A stretch of 53,639 bases of DNA from Bdellovibrionales bacterium (lineage in GTDB: Bacteria > Bdellovibrionota > Bdellovibrionia > Bdellovibrionales > Bdellovibrionaceae). Location: NCBI GenBank assembly GCA_005793345.1, contig SXSU01000086.1, forward strand, positions 1 to 53,639, given 5' to 3'. Positions 37,080 through 46,086 of the stretch are shown in pieces (position 1 is the first letter of the stretch; every line of letters starts with the position of its first letter). The translations under genes were made by a program, and so were the position numbers. The notes beneath the pieces are model-generated. The model had not been told where the DNA came from. It searched no databases and saw nothing but the letters and a program-made list of their open reading frames with translations.

Positions 37080-37817
37080 ATGTTCAAAAAAATTTGTTTA
37101 ATTATTTTATTAACTATACTTGGATTTAGTTTTTATAAAAATCGAGATGTGTTTAGGGTTGAAACCATTGAGATATCAAATGCCACTGAATATGATTTAA
37201 ATGAAGATAATTTAAAACTTGAATCTTATTATCAAAAACAATTTTCAGAATATAAAAAAGAGCTCAATTATTTACAAAATATTTTTATGTGGGATCTTCC
37301 TTTAAAAAAAATAACTGAACTATCAAGTAAACCAAATTGGGTTGACGATGTTAGAGTCATCAGGCATTGGCCCAATAAATTAGAATTGAAGATTAAAACA
37401 AAAATCTTAGGTTGTTTACTTGTAAATGGAAATGGTAAAATTATTCCAGTTGCTAAAGATGGGACTTTGCTTCCTCAAATCACTATGCAAGAAGCTCCCT
37501 CCCTTCCTTTTTTGAGAGGGCTCGAATTGAATAAAAATATGGAGCTTCGAAAGAAAGCTGTGGATTTTATCTCACAACTTTCAGATGAGGGTATGTTTTC
37601 AAAGCATCAGGTTGTTGAGATTTTTTATAAAGAAACAGAAGGCTTTATAGCAACACTTGATTGGAAGGGGCTCCTAGTTAAGTTGGGATACAATCCAAAC
37701 TCTGTGACTATTTCAAGGTTAAAACAAGTTCTGGAGTACATTAAGAATAAAAATATCTCTGGAAAAATTGTTGATGCGAATTTTTCAAAGCGAGTATTAG
37801 TAAAATTACAAAACTAA
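37080..37817 (+). CDS. ftsQ: FtsQ/DivIB-type cell division protein
   Basis: 245 aa bitopic protein: short cytoplasmic tail, one membrane helix (ICLIILLTILGFSFY), then a POTRA domain (FRVETIEISNA...) and the beta-domain. Typical elements are WVDDVRVIRHWPNKLELKIKTK, LVNGNGKIIPVAKDGTLLP and KIVDANFSKRVLVKL at the end. FtsQ links FtsB/FtsL to the divisome. It is isolated here, away from mur and ftsA/ftsZ genes. Start has AGGGAT. Confidence 0.75.
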   Translation: MFKKICLIILLTILGFSFYKNRDVFRVETIEISNATEYDLNEDNLKLESYYQKQFSEYKKELNYLQNIFMWDLPLKKITELSSKPNWVDDVRVIRHWPNKLELKIKTKILGCLLVNGNGKIIPVAKDGTLLPQITMQEAPSLPFLRGLELNKNMELRKKAVDFISQLSDEGMFSKHQVVEIFYKETEGFIATLDWKGLLVKLGYNPNSVTISRLKQVLEYIKNKNISGKIVDANFSKRVLVKLQN

Positions 37818-37820
37818 ACC

Positions 37821-38867
37821 TTAAATACCGCTCATTTGAAGAATATCATTATATACTTTTATTTGTTGTTCTAAAACATAATCCGAGTTGGTGGTGCCGA
37901 GTACTTTGAGGTATCTGTAATCCCATACTTGTTCAATGTGATCGAGATTAATTTGATAATCATTATGGCTTTGAACATATAAATATTGTATTGGATCCTG
38001 TGTTTGTTTATTAAGAATAGTCTGATTGAAAACAGAGGCTAAGCTCACCATTCCATCACTCACTGAATTAATTAATTTTTGAAGGGCATTAAGTGGTGGT
38101 GAAAGAAATATTGCATTCATAATTTCATTGGCCGAATAGGTTGTTGATTGTGCTCCAGCAAACGAATGTATTTCAATTTGTGGATCTAATTTTAAATTAT
38201 ATAGAAAAATTCTTACATTTTGTTTTTTTAATCCCCAAAGACCTTTTAAATCAATTGACCAAGCTGTCTCAATAAATTTTTGAACGAGTTCTGCAACAAA
38301 TGAATTATAGGACGTTAACTTATCAATAAACTCAACACCATTAAATGGTGTTGCCATTGTGACTATCTTTTTTATGGGGAGACTTTGAAAAGCCTTATTT
38401 CTTTCATTTAAATGTGCGGCATATAGTGAGTACAATCCACCAGCGCTATGACCATAAAACCAAACTTCTGGTTTGTAATCAAGTTCTGAGATCAAGGCGT
38501 TGTACCAGCTCAGAGTTTGTTCAAAAGTATGTTCCCCATTTTTTTTAAATTCTCCAAAATAATCTAGACCTGAAATAATATGTACAGCGCAAAAATGAGA
38601 TTCCATGACTTGTCGTACAGCCATACTAAAATATGGAAATTGATTTCCATTAGCAGAGATTGCATCTTCAGGTGCACCAGGGACAAGAGAATTTAATGTT
38701 CCAGGAACCATAACCATTACTCGATGGGGGGCGCCCATTTCATTGCAACGATTTTTACCTATGATTTCTAAGTTGGAATTTGCTTTAATCAAATTAGCTT
38801 TAGAGAGGGATGGGAATACCCCATTAGCACATAAGAATATAAATATTGAGCAAACACTTTTTTTCAT
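37821..38867 (-). CDS. Secreted alpha/beta hydrolase (lipase/esterase-like)
   Basis: 348 aa with a signal peptide (SVCSIFIFLCANGVFPSLSKA). Oxyanion-type VMVMVPGTLNS near residue 50, nucleophile elbow WFYGHSAGGLYSLYAA, a candidate acid residue in SVSDGMVSL, and a C-terminal His in HIEQVWDYR or VQSHNDYQ. Resembles triacylglycerol lipases and PGAP1-like esterases. Good ribosome-binding site (GAGGGGGG). Convergent with ftsQ, 3 bp apart. Confidence 0.8.
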   Translation of the reverse strand: MKKSVCSIFIFLCANGVFPSLSKANLIKANSNLEIIGKNRCNEMGAPHRVMVMVPGTLNSLVPGAPEDAISANGNQFPYFSMAVRQVMESHFCAVHIISGLDYFGEFKKNGEHTFEQTLSWYNALISELDYKPEVWFYGHSAGGLYSLYAAHLNERNKAFQSLPIKKIVTMATPFNGVEFIDKLTSYNSFVAELVQKFIETAWSIDLKGLWGLKKQNVRIFLYNLKLDPQIEIHSFAGAQSTTYSANEIMNAIFLSPPLNALQKLINSVSDGMVSLASVFNQTILNKQTQDPIQYLYVQSHNDYQINLDHIEQVWDYRYLKVLGTTNSDYVLEQQIKVYNDILQMSGI

Positions 38868-39084
38868 ATCAAAAACCCCCCTCTGGCTTTTTTTATGTTA
38901 TTTTCTTGTTTGTTTTTTTAAGGTCATTAAACCATGTATAGATTTTAAGAAATTAATTTTTATGGATCAAGTCGCGGACAGTCGAGACGTAAGATGGGTA
39001 TTGATTATTACACCATTTAATGGTCCTTTTACGATCTTCGTTGCATTCAAAAAATATACTTAGAAATATCTTAGGAGGATTAAT

Positions 39085-39462
39085 ATGTTTTTAAATCAAG
39101 CTTATGCACAATCTACAACTGTATCAACAGCTCCAACAGGAGCAGTCGCGCCAAAACAACCCGGTGCGTTTGAAATGTTTTTGCCGTTTATTTTTATTTT
39201 TGCGATTTTTTATTTTTTAATCATTCGTCCGCAAACAAAAAAACAAAAACAACACCAAGAATTTGTAACAGGTCTAAAGAGGGGTGAGGAAGTAATTACT
39301 AGTAGTGGTATATTAGGAACAATCTCAAATTTATCAGACCAGTTTGTTACTTTAGAAGTTGCAGAAGGTGTGGAAATTAAAGTTTTAAGATCCCAAGTTG
39401 CAACAACTCTTGCTGCACAAAAAGCTCAACAAAATGCTCCAGTAAACAATTCAAAAAAATAA
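39085..39462 (+). CDS. yajC: Preprotein translocase subunit YajC
   Basis: 125 aa. N-terminal periplasmic tail rich in Thr/Ala/Pro, one membrane helix (MFLPFIFIFAIFYFLIIRP), then the family signature RPQTKKQKQHQEFVTGLKRGEEVITSSGILG. Strong ribosome-binding site TAGGAGG. First gene of yajC-secD-secF-recJ. Confidence 0.95.
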   Translation: MFLNQAYAQSTTVSTAPTGAVAPKQPGAFEMFLPFIFIFAIFYFLIIRPQTKKQKQHQEFVTGLKRGEEVITSSGILGTISNLSDQFVTLEVAEGVEIKVLRSQVATTLAAQKAQQNAPVNNSKK

Positions 39463-39549
39463 TTTTTTTTATTTGATTCATCAAAAAATCTAAGATTGAA
39501 TAGTTTTAAGTTTTTAAAAAAGTTCTTAAATATGAGGTAGGTAAGCATC

Positions 39550-41244
39550 ATGGAAAATTTTCGTCTGAGATCATTCACAGCACTTATGGGTATCATATTA
39601 TCCTTAATAATGCTGACTCCCAACTTTATTAATGTCGATAAAATGTGGTGGTTTACAAAAAAGAAACTTAACTTTGGCTTAGATATCCAAGGTGGTTTAC
39701 ATTTAGTAATGGGTGTTGATATCAATTCGGCAATGGCTGAAAGTGTTTTGAGATTATCAAATCAGTTAAAATCTGAATTCAACGAAAAGAAAATTATTTT
39801 TCAAGATGTCAAAACTGTTAGTGGCTCACAAACGGGTGAGCTTGATATTTCTTATTTAGATCCAAGTCATAAAGCTGCAATCTCTAAATACATAGAGGAC
39901 CGATATGCAACTATGTTGCAAATAACTGGTGAAGAAGGTCAAATCCTTAAATATAGATATTTTGACTCTTATCTTACAGATTATAAATCAAGAGTTTTGC
40001 AACAGGCTATTGAAACAATACGTAACCGTATTGATGAATTTGGTGTTGCAGAGCCAAGTATTTCTGCGCAAGGAACAGATCATATTATTATTCAGCTTCC
40101 AGGTGTAACAGATGCAGAGCAAGCTAAAAGCTTAATCAATACATCTGCAAAATTAGATTTTATGATGGTTGATAATTCTAAAAAGCCTGATGAGTTACAA
40201 AATATGATCACTGAGGCTGAGAAAAAGGGTAATTACGAACTAAAAGGAATGAAGTATTCTCAGTACGTGACAAAACTAAATGAGGATTTAAAATCTCAGT
40301 TACCAGAAAAAACGATGGTGTTGTTTGAGAAAGCACCAACAGCAGCGACAATGGAAGCTGGGAAAATGCCTTTCTTAGTAAGAACTGATACGGGTCTAGG
40401 TGGAGACGCACTAGATGATGCTTTTGTTACTTTTAATGAATATGGCGCCCCTGAAGTGAGTTTAGTTTTTAATGCTTCAGGTGCAGCAAAATTTGCTGAG
40501 TTAACCGGTCAAAACATAGGAAAGTTAATGGCAATCAGTCTTGATAAAGTCATCAAGTCAGCTCCCTCAATTAATACAAAAATTTCTGGGGGACGTGCTG
40601 TTATCACTTTGGGAAGTTCCCGTGACCGTCAAACAGCAATGAATGAAGCAAAAATGATTGCAACCTCACTAAGAGCAGGAGCATTACCTGCTACTTTAGA
40701 ACAATTAGAAGAGCGTCGAGTGGGCCCTACACTTGGAAGTGATTCCGTCGGAAAAGCTAAATTTGCTTCATTGATTGGTGCGCTATTAATTTGTATTTTT
40801 ATGTTAATTCGTTACAAAGCAAGTGGCATTGTTGCAGTTATTACTTTAGCTCTAAACGTCGTTTTTTCTTTAGCTCTTTTATCATCATTGGGAGCAACCT
40901 TAACTTTACCAGGAATTGCTGGTATTGCATTAACAATTGGATTCGCCGTTGACTCAAACGTTTTAATTTTTGAACGTATTCGTGAAGAGTTACATCATGG
41001 AGCTTCATTTAAAGGAGCTTTGAGAGAAGGGTTTAACAGAGCCATGAGTGCTATTTTGGATGCAAATATAACGACTGGAGCGACGGCAGTTATTCTTTTA
41101 AATTTTGGGACAGGACCTGTAAAAGGTTTTGCCGTAACATTATTAATTGGTATTGCTACAACGCTTTTTGCAAATGTGTTTATTTCAAAAGTACTGATGG
41201 ATACAGTAATTCATAAATGGAAAAAAGAGCATTTTTCAATTTAA
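39550..41244 (+). CDS. secD: Protein translocase subunit SecD
   Basis: 564 aa RND-type membrane protein that uses the proton gradient to help SecYEG export. First helix then LNFGLDIQGGLHLVMGVD (D1 motif), large periplasmic P1 region with NRIDEFGVAEPSI and IIIQLPG, head region, and six-helix core with GFAVDSNVLIFERIREEL and GFAVTLLIGIATTLFANVFISKVL. Ribosome-binding site GAGGTAGG. Confidence 0.96.
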   Translation: MENFRLRSFTALMGIILSLIMLTPNFINVDKMWWFTKKKLNFGLDIQGGLHLVMGVDINSAMAESVLRLSNQLKSEFNEKKIIFQDVKTVSGSQTGELDISYLDPSHKAAISKYIEDRYATMLQITGEEGQILKYRYFDSYLTDYKSRVLQQAIETIRNRIDEFGVAEPSISAQGTDHIIIQLPGVTDAEQAKSLINTSAKLDFMMVDNSKKPDELQNMITEAEKKGNYELKGMKYSQYVTKLNEDLKSQLPEKTMVLFEKAPTAATMEAGKMPFLVRTDTGLGGDALDDAFVTFNEYGAPEVSLVFNASGAAKFAELTGQNIGKLMAISLDKVIKSAPSINTKISGGRAVITLGSSRDRQTAMNEAKMIATSLRAGALPATLEQLEERRVGPTLGSDSVGKAKFASLIGALLICIFMLIRYKASGIVAVITLALNVVFSLALLSSLGATLTLPGIAGIALTIGFAVDSNVLIFERIREELHHGASFKGALREGFNRAMSAILDANITTGATAVILLNFGTGPVKGFAVTLLIGIATTLFANVFISKVLMDTVIHKWKKEHFSI

Positions 41245-41292
41245 TAATAAGATTTTTATATCACGATTAAGTTTATTTAAACGGAGTAATTC

Positions 41293-42249
41293 ATGAAAAA
41301 AGTTTCATCAACAGGTTCTTCAACAAATTCGACAAATCAAGAGTCCTTTGGAAAATTTGACTTTGTTAAAAATATAAAAATTTTTGGCGGACTCTCGCTT
41401 TTTTTTGTAGTTCTTTCATTTATATATTTATCCATTCATGGAATTTCATGGGGTATTGATTTTATTGGTGGGACTGAAATTCAAGTTAAATTTTCTCAAG
41501 CCGTTGAAATAGAAAAACTGAGAGCCGTAGTTGAAACTCAAAAAGTAATACACCCAGAAATTCAAAGTTTTGGAAGTGATGAATTTGTAATTCGATTTCA
41601 AATGCCAAAAAAACAAACTGAAAAAGAAGTTAATGAAGAAATTCAAAAAGCAGTTGTTGGACTTAAGGATTCAATAAGTAAAGAGTTTGCATCATCACAA
41701 CCAGATTACCGCCGTATTGATTCAGTTGGACCTCAAGTTGGCGCTGAATTGAAACGTAATGGATTTTTATCAGTGTTTTATTGTTTACTAGTTATTTTAA
41801 TTTATGTTGGACTTCGCTTCGATTATAAATATGCTCCTGGTGCTGTGGTATGTTTATTTCATGATGCTGTAATTACCCTGGCAATCTTTGTTTTGGTTGG
41901 TAAAGAAATCAATGTTCCTATTTTAGCTGCAATTTTAACCCTAATTGGGTATTCGTTAAATGATACCATAGTGGTGTTTGACCGTATTCGAGAAACTGAA
42001 CATGAATACTCAAAATCAGGGATAGGTTTTATTGTAAATAAAGCTATTAATGATATGTTAACTCGAACATTGATTACTTCAGGTACAGTATTAACATCAG
42101 CTGTTACTTTATGGTTATTGGCAGATGGAACTGTTTCTGATATATGTTTTGCATTAACTATTGGTATTATATTTGGAACATATTCTTCAATATATGTTGC
42201 AGCTCCATTTGTAATGTTCTTTGATCGTAGTCATTCAAAAACTGCTTAG
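41293..42249 (+). CDS. secF: Protein translocase subunit SecF
   Basis: 318 aa. First helix then ISWGIDFIGGTEIQVKF, periplasmic loop, GPQVGAELKRNGFLSVFYCLLVILIYVGLRFDYKYAPGA, GYSLNDTIVVFDRIRE and the C-terminal TSGTVLTSAVTLWLL. A polar Ser/Thr/Asn-rich N-terminus of 20 residues. Ribosome-binding site CGGAG. Pairs with SecD upstream. Confidence 0.96.
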   Translation: MKKVSSTGSSTNSTNQESFGKFDFVKNIKIFGGLSLFFVVLSFIYLSIHGISWGIDFIGGTEIQVKFSQAVEIEKLRAVVETQKVIHPEIQSFGSDEFVIRFQMPKKQTEKEVNEEIQKAVVGLKDSISKEFASSQPDYRRIDSVGPQVGAELKRNGFLSVFYCLLVILIYVGLRFDYKYAPGAVVCLFHDAVITLAIFVLVGKEINVPILAAILTLIGYSLNDTIVVFDRIRETEHEYSKSGIGFIVNKAINDMLTRTLITSGTVLTSAVTLWLLADGTVSDICFALTIGIIFGTYSSIYVAAPFVMFFDRSHSKTA

Positions 42250-42263
42250 TAAAGTAGGTCAAT

Positions 42264-44006
42264 ATGGATAAGGTTTGGCGTTCTCGTCAAAGTCAAAACT
42301 TGAGTGGCGCCGAAAACCAAGACCAAGAATCTTTTTTTCAAATTCCAGAAATTGTAAAATCCTTAGCACTTTCCCGTGGTTTTAAAAATAAAGATCAAGT
42401 TCAAAATTGGGTAAATCCAAAACTTCAAGATTTAAGAGATCCACAGTTACTAAATGGAATTGATAAAGCTGTGGATCGATTGACTTTAGCTTTGAAAAAT
42501 CAAGAGACCATTGCCTTATATGGTGATTTTGATTTGGATGGAACTTCGGCCCTTGCTCTTCTTGAAAAAGCTTTTCGTGCAATGGGATATTTAAATTTAA
42601 ATATTTATCAGCCTACAAGATTGACCGAAGGATATGGCTTCCATGTGCATGCTGTTGAGAGTTTAAAAAAATTAGGGGTAAGTGTTATTGTCACGGCAGA
42701 TGTTGGAATTACATCAATACCTGCTGCAAATAAATGTAAAGCTTTAAATATTGATTTAATATTAACAGATCATCATTTACCACTTCAAGAGTTACCTGAA
42801 GCTTATTGTATAATTAATCCCAATCAAACTGAATGTTCCTCTCAATTAGGTCACTTATGTGGAGTTGGAGTCGCATTTTATCTAGTTTGGGCTTTACGTC
42901 GCAAACTCATTACAGAAAAATTATTAACTGAATCTCAATTAAATTTAAAAGACCTTTTAGATTGTTTTGTTATTGGAACTTTAACCGATATGGTTCCCTT
43001 GATAGATGAGAATAGGGTTTTAGTAAAACATGGTCTCAACCAATTATCACATACTAAACATATAGGAATACGACTTTTGCTTGAAAAGTTAAATCTTTGG
43101 GGGAGAGAGCTCAGTAGTCAAGATGTTGCTATTCGTTTTGCACCGAAACTCAATGCTCTTAGCCGGATGGAATTAGATATCCGCCCCTTAGATTTATTTA
43201 CGGTAAAAACAGAAGAAGAAGCAGAGCGATTAGTTACTAAAGTTATGGCTCAAAATGAAATGAGAGTATCATTACAGGCCGAAGCTGAAGCATTTGCTCT
43301 TGCAGAAGCACAAAAATGGGTTAATGAACCTTTTACTTTTATATGTCATGAAAGTTTTCATAGAGGAGTTATTGGTTTAGTTGCAACAAAGTTGGCTCAA
43401 GTTTTTAAAAAACCATCTTTTGTAGGTTCAATCGGTGAGGGTGGAGAAGGAATTGTTGTTGGAAGTTGTAGAGCTCCGAATGAAAGCACTTGTAATTTAG
43501 TATTAGCACTTGAGTATGCAAATTCTTATTTACATCGATTTGGAGGGCATGCCCATGCCGCTGGATTTGAATTTCATATTGATCAAAAAGATTTAATAAG
43601 TGAAAAATTTAAAAACTATTTTATGGATTCAGAAAAACAAAAAATTGCATCGGAAATTTGGTTTGACGGTTATTTAGAACTTTCTGAAATTAATAATTCA
43701 GCGATGCAATGGTTGCAGGCAATGGGCCCATTTGGGCAAGGATTTGAATCTCCATTATTTTGTTTTGAAAAAATTGAAGTTTTTCAAATAAAGAATTTAA
43801 AAGGTGGACATAAAAGATTAACTCTAAAAGATAGAACTACAGAAAATAAGATTGATGGTTTGCTATTTTCACCAACTGAAGAACAATTAAAAATGGTTCA
43901 AGAAAAACAAATTATTAGTTTGCTGGCTGAACCCCAGTGGAATTATTTTCAAATGAAAAAAAGTGTGCAGTTGCTTATAAAAGAAATAAAAAATGCTCAA
44001 GATTAA
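42264..44006 (+). CDS. recJ: Single-stranded-DNA-specific exonuclease RecJ
   Basis: 580 aa DHH-family 5'-3' exonuclease. Catalytic motifs: YGDFDLDGTSAL (motif I), VTADVGITS (II), ILTDHHLP (III), GTLTDMVPL (IV), and DHHA1 motif FGGHAHAAGFEF. The C-terminal OB-like domain contains GPFGQGFESPLF. Follows secF by 14 bp. The last codons and stop (AAT GCT CAA GAT TAA) come from a repeat copy, so the natural C-terminus was probably altered. Confidence 0.95.
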   Translation: MDKVWRSRQSQNLSGAENQDQESFFQIPEIVKSLALSRGFKNKDQVQNWVNPKLQDLRDPQLLNGIDKAVDRLTLALKNQETIALYGDFDLDGTSALALLEKAFRAMGYLNLNIYQPTRLTEGYGFHVHAVESLKKLGVSVIVTADVGITSIPAANKCKALNIDLILTDHHLPLQELPEAYCIINPNQTECSSQLGHLCGVGVAFYLVWALRRKLITEKLLTESQLNLKDLLDCFVIGTLTDMVPLIDENRVLVKHGLNQLSHTKHIGIRLLLEKLNLWGRELSSQDVAIRFAPKLNALSRMELDIRPLDLFTVKTEEEAERLVTKVMAQNEMRVSLQAEAEAFALAEAQKWVNEPFTFICHESFHRGVIGLVATKLAQVFKKPSFVGSIGEGGEGIVVGSCRAPNESTCNLVLALEYANSYLHRFGGHAHAAGFEFHIDQKDLISEKFKNYFMDSEKQKIASEIWFDGYLELSEINNSAMQWLQAMGPFGQGFESPLFCFEKIEVFQIKNLKGGHKRLTLKDRTTENKIDGLLFSPTEEQLKMVQEKQIISLLAEPQWNYFQMKKSVQLLIKEIKNAQD

Positions 44007-44126
44007 GTCTGATCGCTTCGCGATTGTATCAGACATAATCATGAGCATTTTTTTCTTGTTTGTTGGGGCGATCTTCAATCGCCCTTATTATGAAAATAAA
44101 AACTAAAGTTTGTATTTTCATAAAAT
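43988..44126 (-). repeat. Composite repeat C-linker-B-A at the recJ 3' end (copy 11)
   Basis: C (43988-44052) with arms AAAATGCTCAAGATTA and TAATCATGAGCATTTT, linker TTTCTTGTTTGTT, B (about 44065-44084, GGGGCGATcttCAATCGCCC) and A (44085-44123). The T-run after the right arm makes C look like an intrinsic terminator for recJ. The bulge reads ATACA on the repeat's own strand. Confidence 0.88.
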
Positions 44127-44195
44127 CTGCTCAAGATTAAGTCTGATCGCTTCGCGATTATATCAGACATAATCATGAGCATTTTTTTCTTGTTA
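44127..44195 (-). repeat. Second module C after recJ (copy 12)
   Basis: Core as in the previous copy, bulge ATATA, arms CTGCTCAAGATTA and TAATCATGAGCAT, then a T-run and TTCTTGTT, a cut-off linker. Only 15 bp before the ribosome-binding site of the next gene. Confidence 0.88.
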
Positions 44196-44221
44196 ATGAA
44201 TTTTTTTAAAAAGGGGGAAAT

Positions 44222-44545
44222 TTGAAAACTCGATCTGGACGTACAACTAAAAAAAGTAATGGGCCAAAAAAAATTAAAAAACCAGCTTTGAAAAGTGCAA
44301 AAAATGGGAAAACTAAAATTAGTGTTCATGATAAAACAAAGGCTAATTATAAACAACTTGATGGGCGTTTAATTGATGGAGCTCTTTCTAAAATTACTCC
44401 ACAACTTCAATCAGCTATCGATGCCATCATTAAAAGAGTTGAAGGATCGCCTTTGGTTCTTCAAGATTTACAAGCATTGGGACTTCGGGTTTTAAAACAT
44501 GCAAGTGAAATTAGCGAGGTTATTAAAAAGAAGGTTAGTAAATAA
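44222..44545 (+). CDS. Small basic protein of unknown function
   Basis: 107 aa. It starts with TTG preceded by AAAGGGGG. The first 45 residues are Lys-rich and disordered-looking (TKKSNGPKKIKKPALKSAKN); the rest is a predicted helical region (LDGALSKITPQLQSAIDAII-like) ending in KKKVSK. No family recognised. Its stop overlaps the queC start (TAATG), so the two are coupled. It may bind nucleic acid through the basic tail; that is inference. Confidence 0.65.
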   Translation: MKTRSGRTTKKSNGPKKIKKPALKSAKNGKTKISVHDKTKANYKQLDGRLIDGALSKITPQLQSAIDAIIKRVEGSPLVLQDLQALGLRVLKHASEISEVIKKKVSK

Positions 44546-45216
44546 TGAAAAAAAAATCCGTTGTGTTATTATCTGGTGGTTTAGATTCAACTACCAATTT
44601 TTATTGGGCAATTCAAGAAACAGAAATTGTACTTGCAATAACCTTTGATTATGGTCAGCGGGCTTTTGTGAAAGAGAAAGAAGCTGCTCAATATTTTTGT
44701 CAGAAAAATAATATTCGACATCAAATAATTTCAGTACCATGGATTAAAGATTGGAACAAAAGCAGTTTAATCAATCGTGAATTAAATATTCCACAAGCAA
44801 GCGAAGTTTCAATAGATGATTATAGTATTTCATTGCAAACGGCAAAATCAGTTTGGGTGCCAAACCGCAATGGAATTTTTTTAAACATTGCTGCAGGATA
44901 TGCTGAGAGTTTAGCTGCAGACTATATTATTCCTGGCTTTAATGCAGAAGAAGCTGCAACATTTCCTGATAATTCTGAAGATTTTTTAAAGGCAATGGAT
45001 CAGAGTTTATCGTTTTCAACTGCCAATAAAGTAAAAACATATTGTTATACTATTAAGTTTAACAAAACACAAATTGTGAAAAAAGCGTTAGAGTTAAAAG
45101 TACCTCTTGAGAAACTTTGGTTTTGCTATTTTGCGAATGAAAAATGGTGTGGCCAGTGTGAATCTTGTTTACGGGCACGGCGTGCTTTTAGAGCCAATCA
45201 AGTTAATAATTTTTAG
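44545..45216 (+). CDS. queC: 7-cyano-7-deazaguanine synthase
   Basis: 223 aa. Makes preQ0 from carboxydeazaguanine, ammonia and ATP in queuosine synthesis. PP-loop LLSGGLDSTTN, then ITFDYGQRA, VWVPNRNGIFLNIAAGYAES, GFNAEEAATFPDNS and the zinc cluster CGQCESCLRARRAF at the C-terminus, with the first Cys in LWFCYF. Translationally coupled to the small basic protein. Confidence 0.95.
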   Translation: MKKKSVVLLSGGLDSTTNFYWAIQETEIVLAITFDYGQRAFVKEKEAAQYFCQKNNIRHQIISVPWIKDWNKSSLINRELNIPQASEVSIDDYSISLQTAKSVWVPNRNGIFLNIAAGYAESLAADYIIPGFNAEEAATFPDNSEDFLKAMDQSLSFSTANKVKTYCYTIKFNKTQIVKKALELKVPLEKLWFCYFANEKWCGQCESCLRARRAFRANQVNNF

Positions 45217-45225
45217 TTAATAGCT

Positions 45226-46086
45226 TTACTCTAATTTTATATTCTTAAATATATTTTTAAAAAACTGAGATGACCAAAGTTTGATTTGGTTTTTATCCTT
45301 TAAAAATCTAACGACATCCTTCTTCGCATCTTCCCAATTTATTAAATCCACTCTTTTTTCAAATAATTCAATTAATATTTTTTCAGTCAAGGGTTCGCTT
45401 AGCGCTTTAGAGGCCTTCATTTTTTCTTCAAGATAATCTTTTTTAACTGGAATTTTGTGAGCTAGATACCATTGAACGTCATAAAAATCTCGTCCCTTAA
45501 TTCTTGTTTTCCATTTACGCAAAAGTGCAGCATGCATTTTTCCAGCAAATAGGGATGGTAAAGTAAGTGTCTTAACAGTGTAAGGGGAGGGTAATAGTAA
45601 AGTTTTGATTTCAGTATCAAATGAAACTGCAGGTTCAACATCTACTTCAAATTTTATTTTTATAGACTGATTTTTTTGAATGTGGTCTGCTAAACCTTTA
45701 GCTCCTTTTACATTTATGAAAAGTAATTGAGTATTTGTTTTAAGAAAAGCAGACTCAGTAGTTCTATCTTCATTTTTATGAATTCTTTGCATTGTAAAAT
45801 CAAATCCAAAAGCATTCAGTTCTCGCTCTAATCCTGGAAAAAATTTATCCAATTTGAACTTAGAATTGGGTTCAAGAAGGGTAAAATTTAAGTCTTCGGA
45901 AAAACGATCTAAGCCATGCATTATTCTCAACGCTGTTCCACCATAGAAGGCCGCTTTTTCAAAAAAACCATTTCGATCAAGAGCTAATAAAATAATCTCT
46001 TGGAGAATTTCTTTTAAAGCATTCTCATAATATTCGATGGATTGGGGTTTGTATTTAATAAGCATTTGTTCGATTGCTTCATTCAT
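45226..46086 (-). CDS. abiEii: AbiEii-type nucleotidyltransferase toxin
   Basis: 286 aa, DUF1814/AbiEii. FYGGTALRIMHGLDRFSED carries the GGT and RFSED motifs (49-65), followed by the family's Lys/Arg region AGKMHAALLRKW and RIKGRDFYDVQWYL. The expected D-h-D metal pair reads D65-L-N67: the second Asp is Asn. The enzyme would normally use GTP and stall growth during phage infection; here activity is uncertain. It overlaps the antitoxin gene by 4 bp (ATGA). Confidence 0.9.
   Translation of the reverse strand: MNEAIEQMLIKYKPQSIEYYENALKEILQEIILLALDRNGFFEKAAFYGGTALRIMHGLDRFSEDLNFTLLEPNSKFKLDKFFPGLERELNAFGFDFTMQRIHKNEDRTTESAFLKTNTQLLFINVKGAKGLADHIQKNQSIKIKFEVDVEPAVSFDTEIKTLLLPSPYTVKTLTLPSLFAGKMHAALLRKWKTRIKGRDFYDVQWYLAHKIPVKKDYLEEKMKASKALSEPLTEKILIELFEKRVDLINWEDAKKDVVRFLKDKNQIKLWSSQFFKNIFKNIKLE

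Noticed and set aside
38962..39063. 33-aa frame upstream of yajC, slightly richer in G+C
   Set aside because: No ribosome-binding site or family; more likely the yajC promoter and leader.
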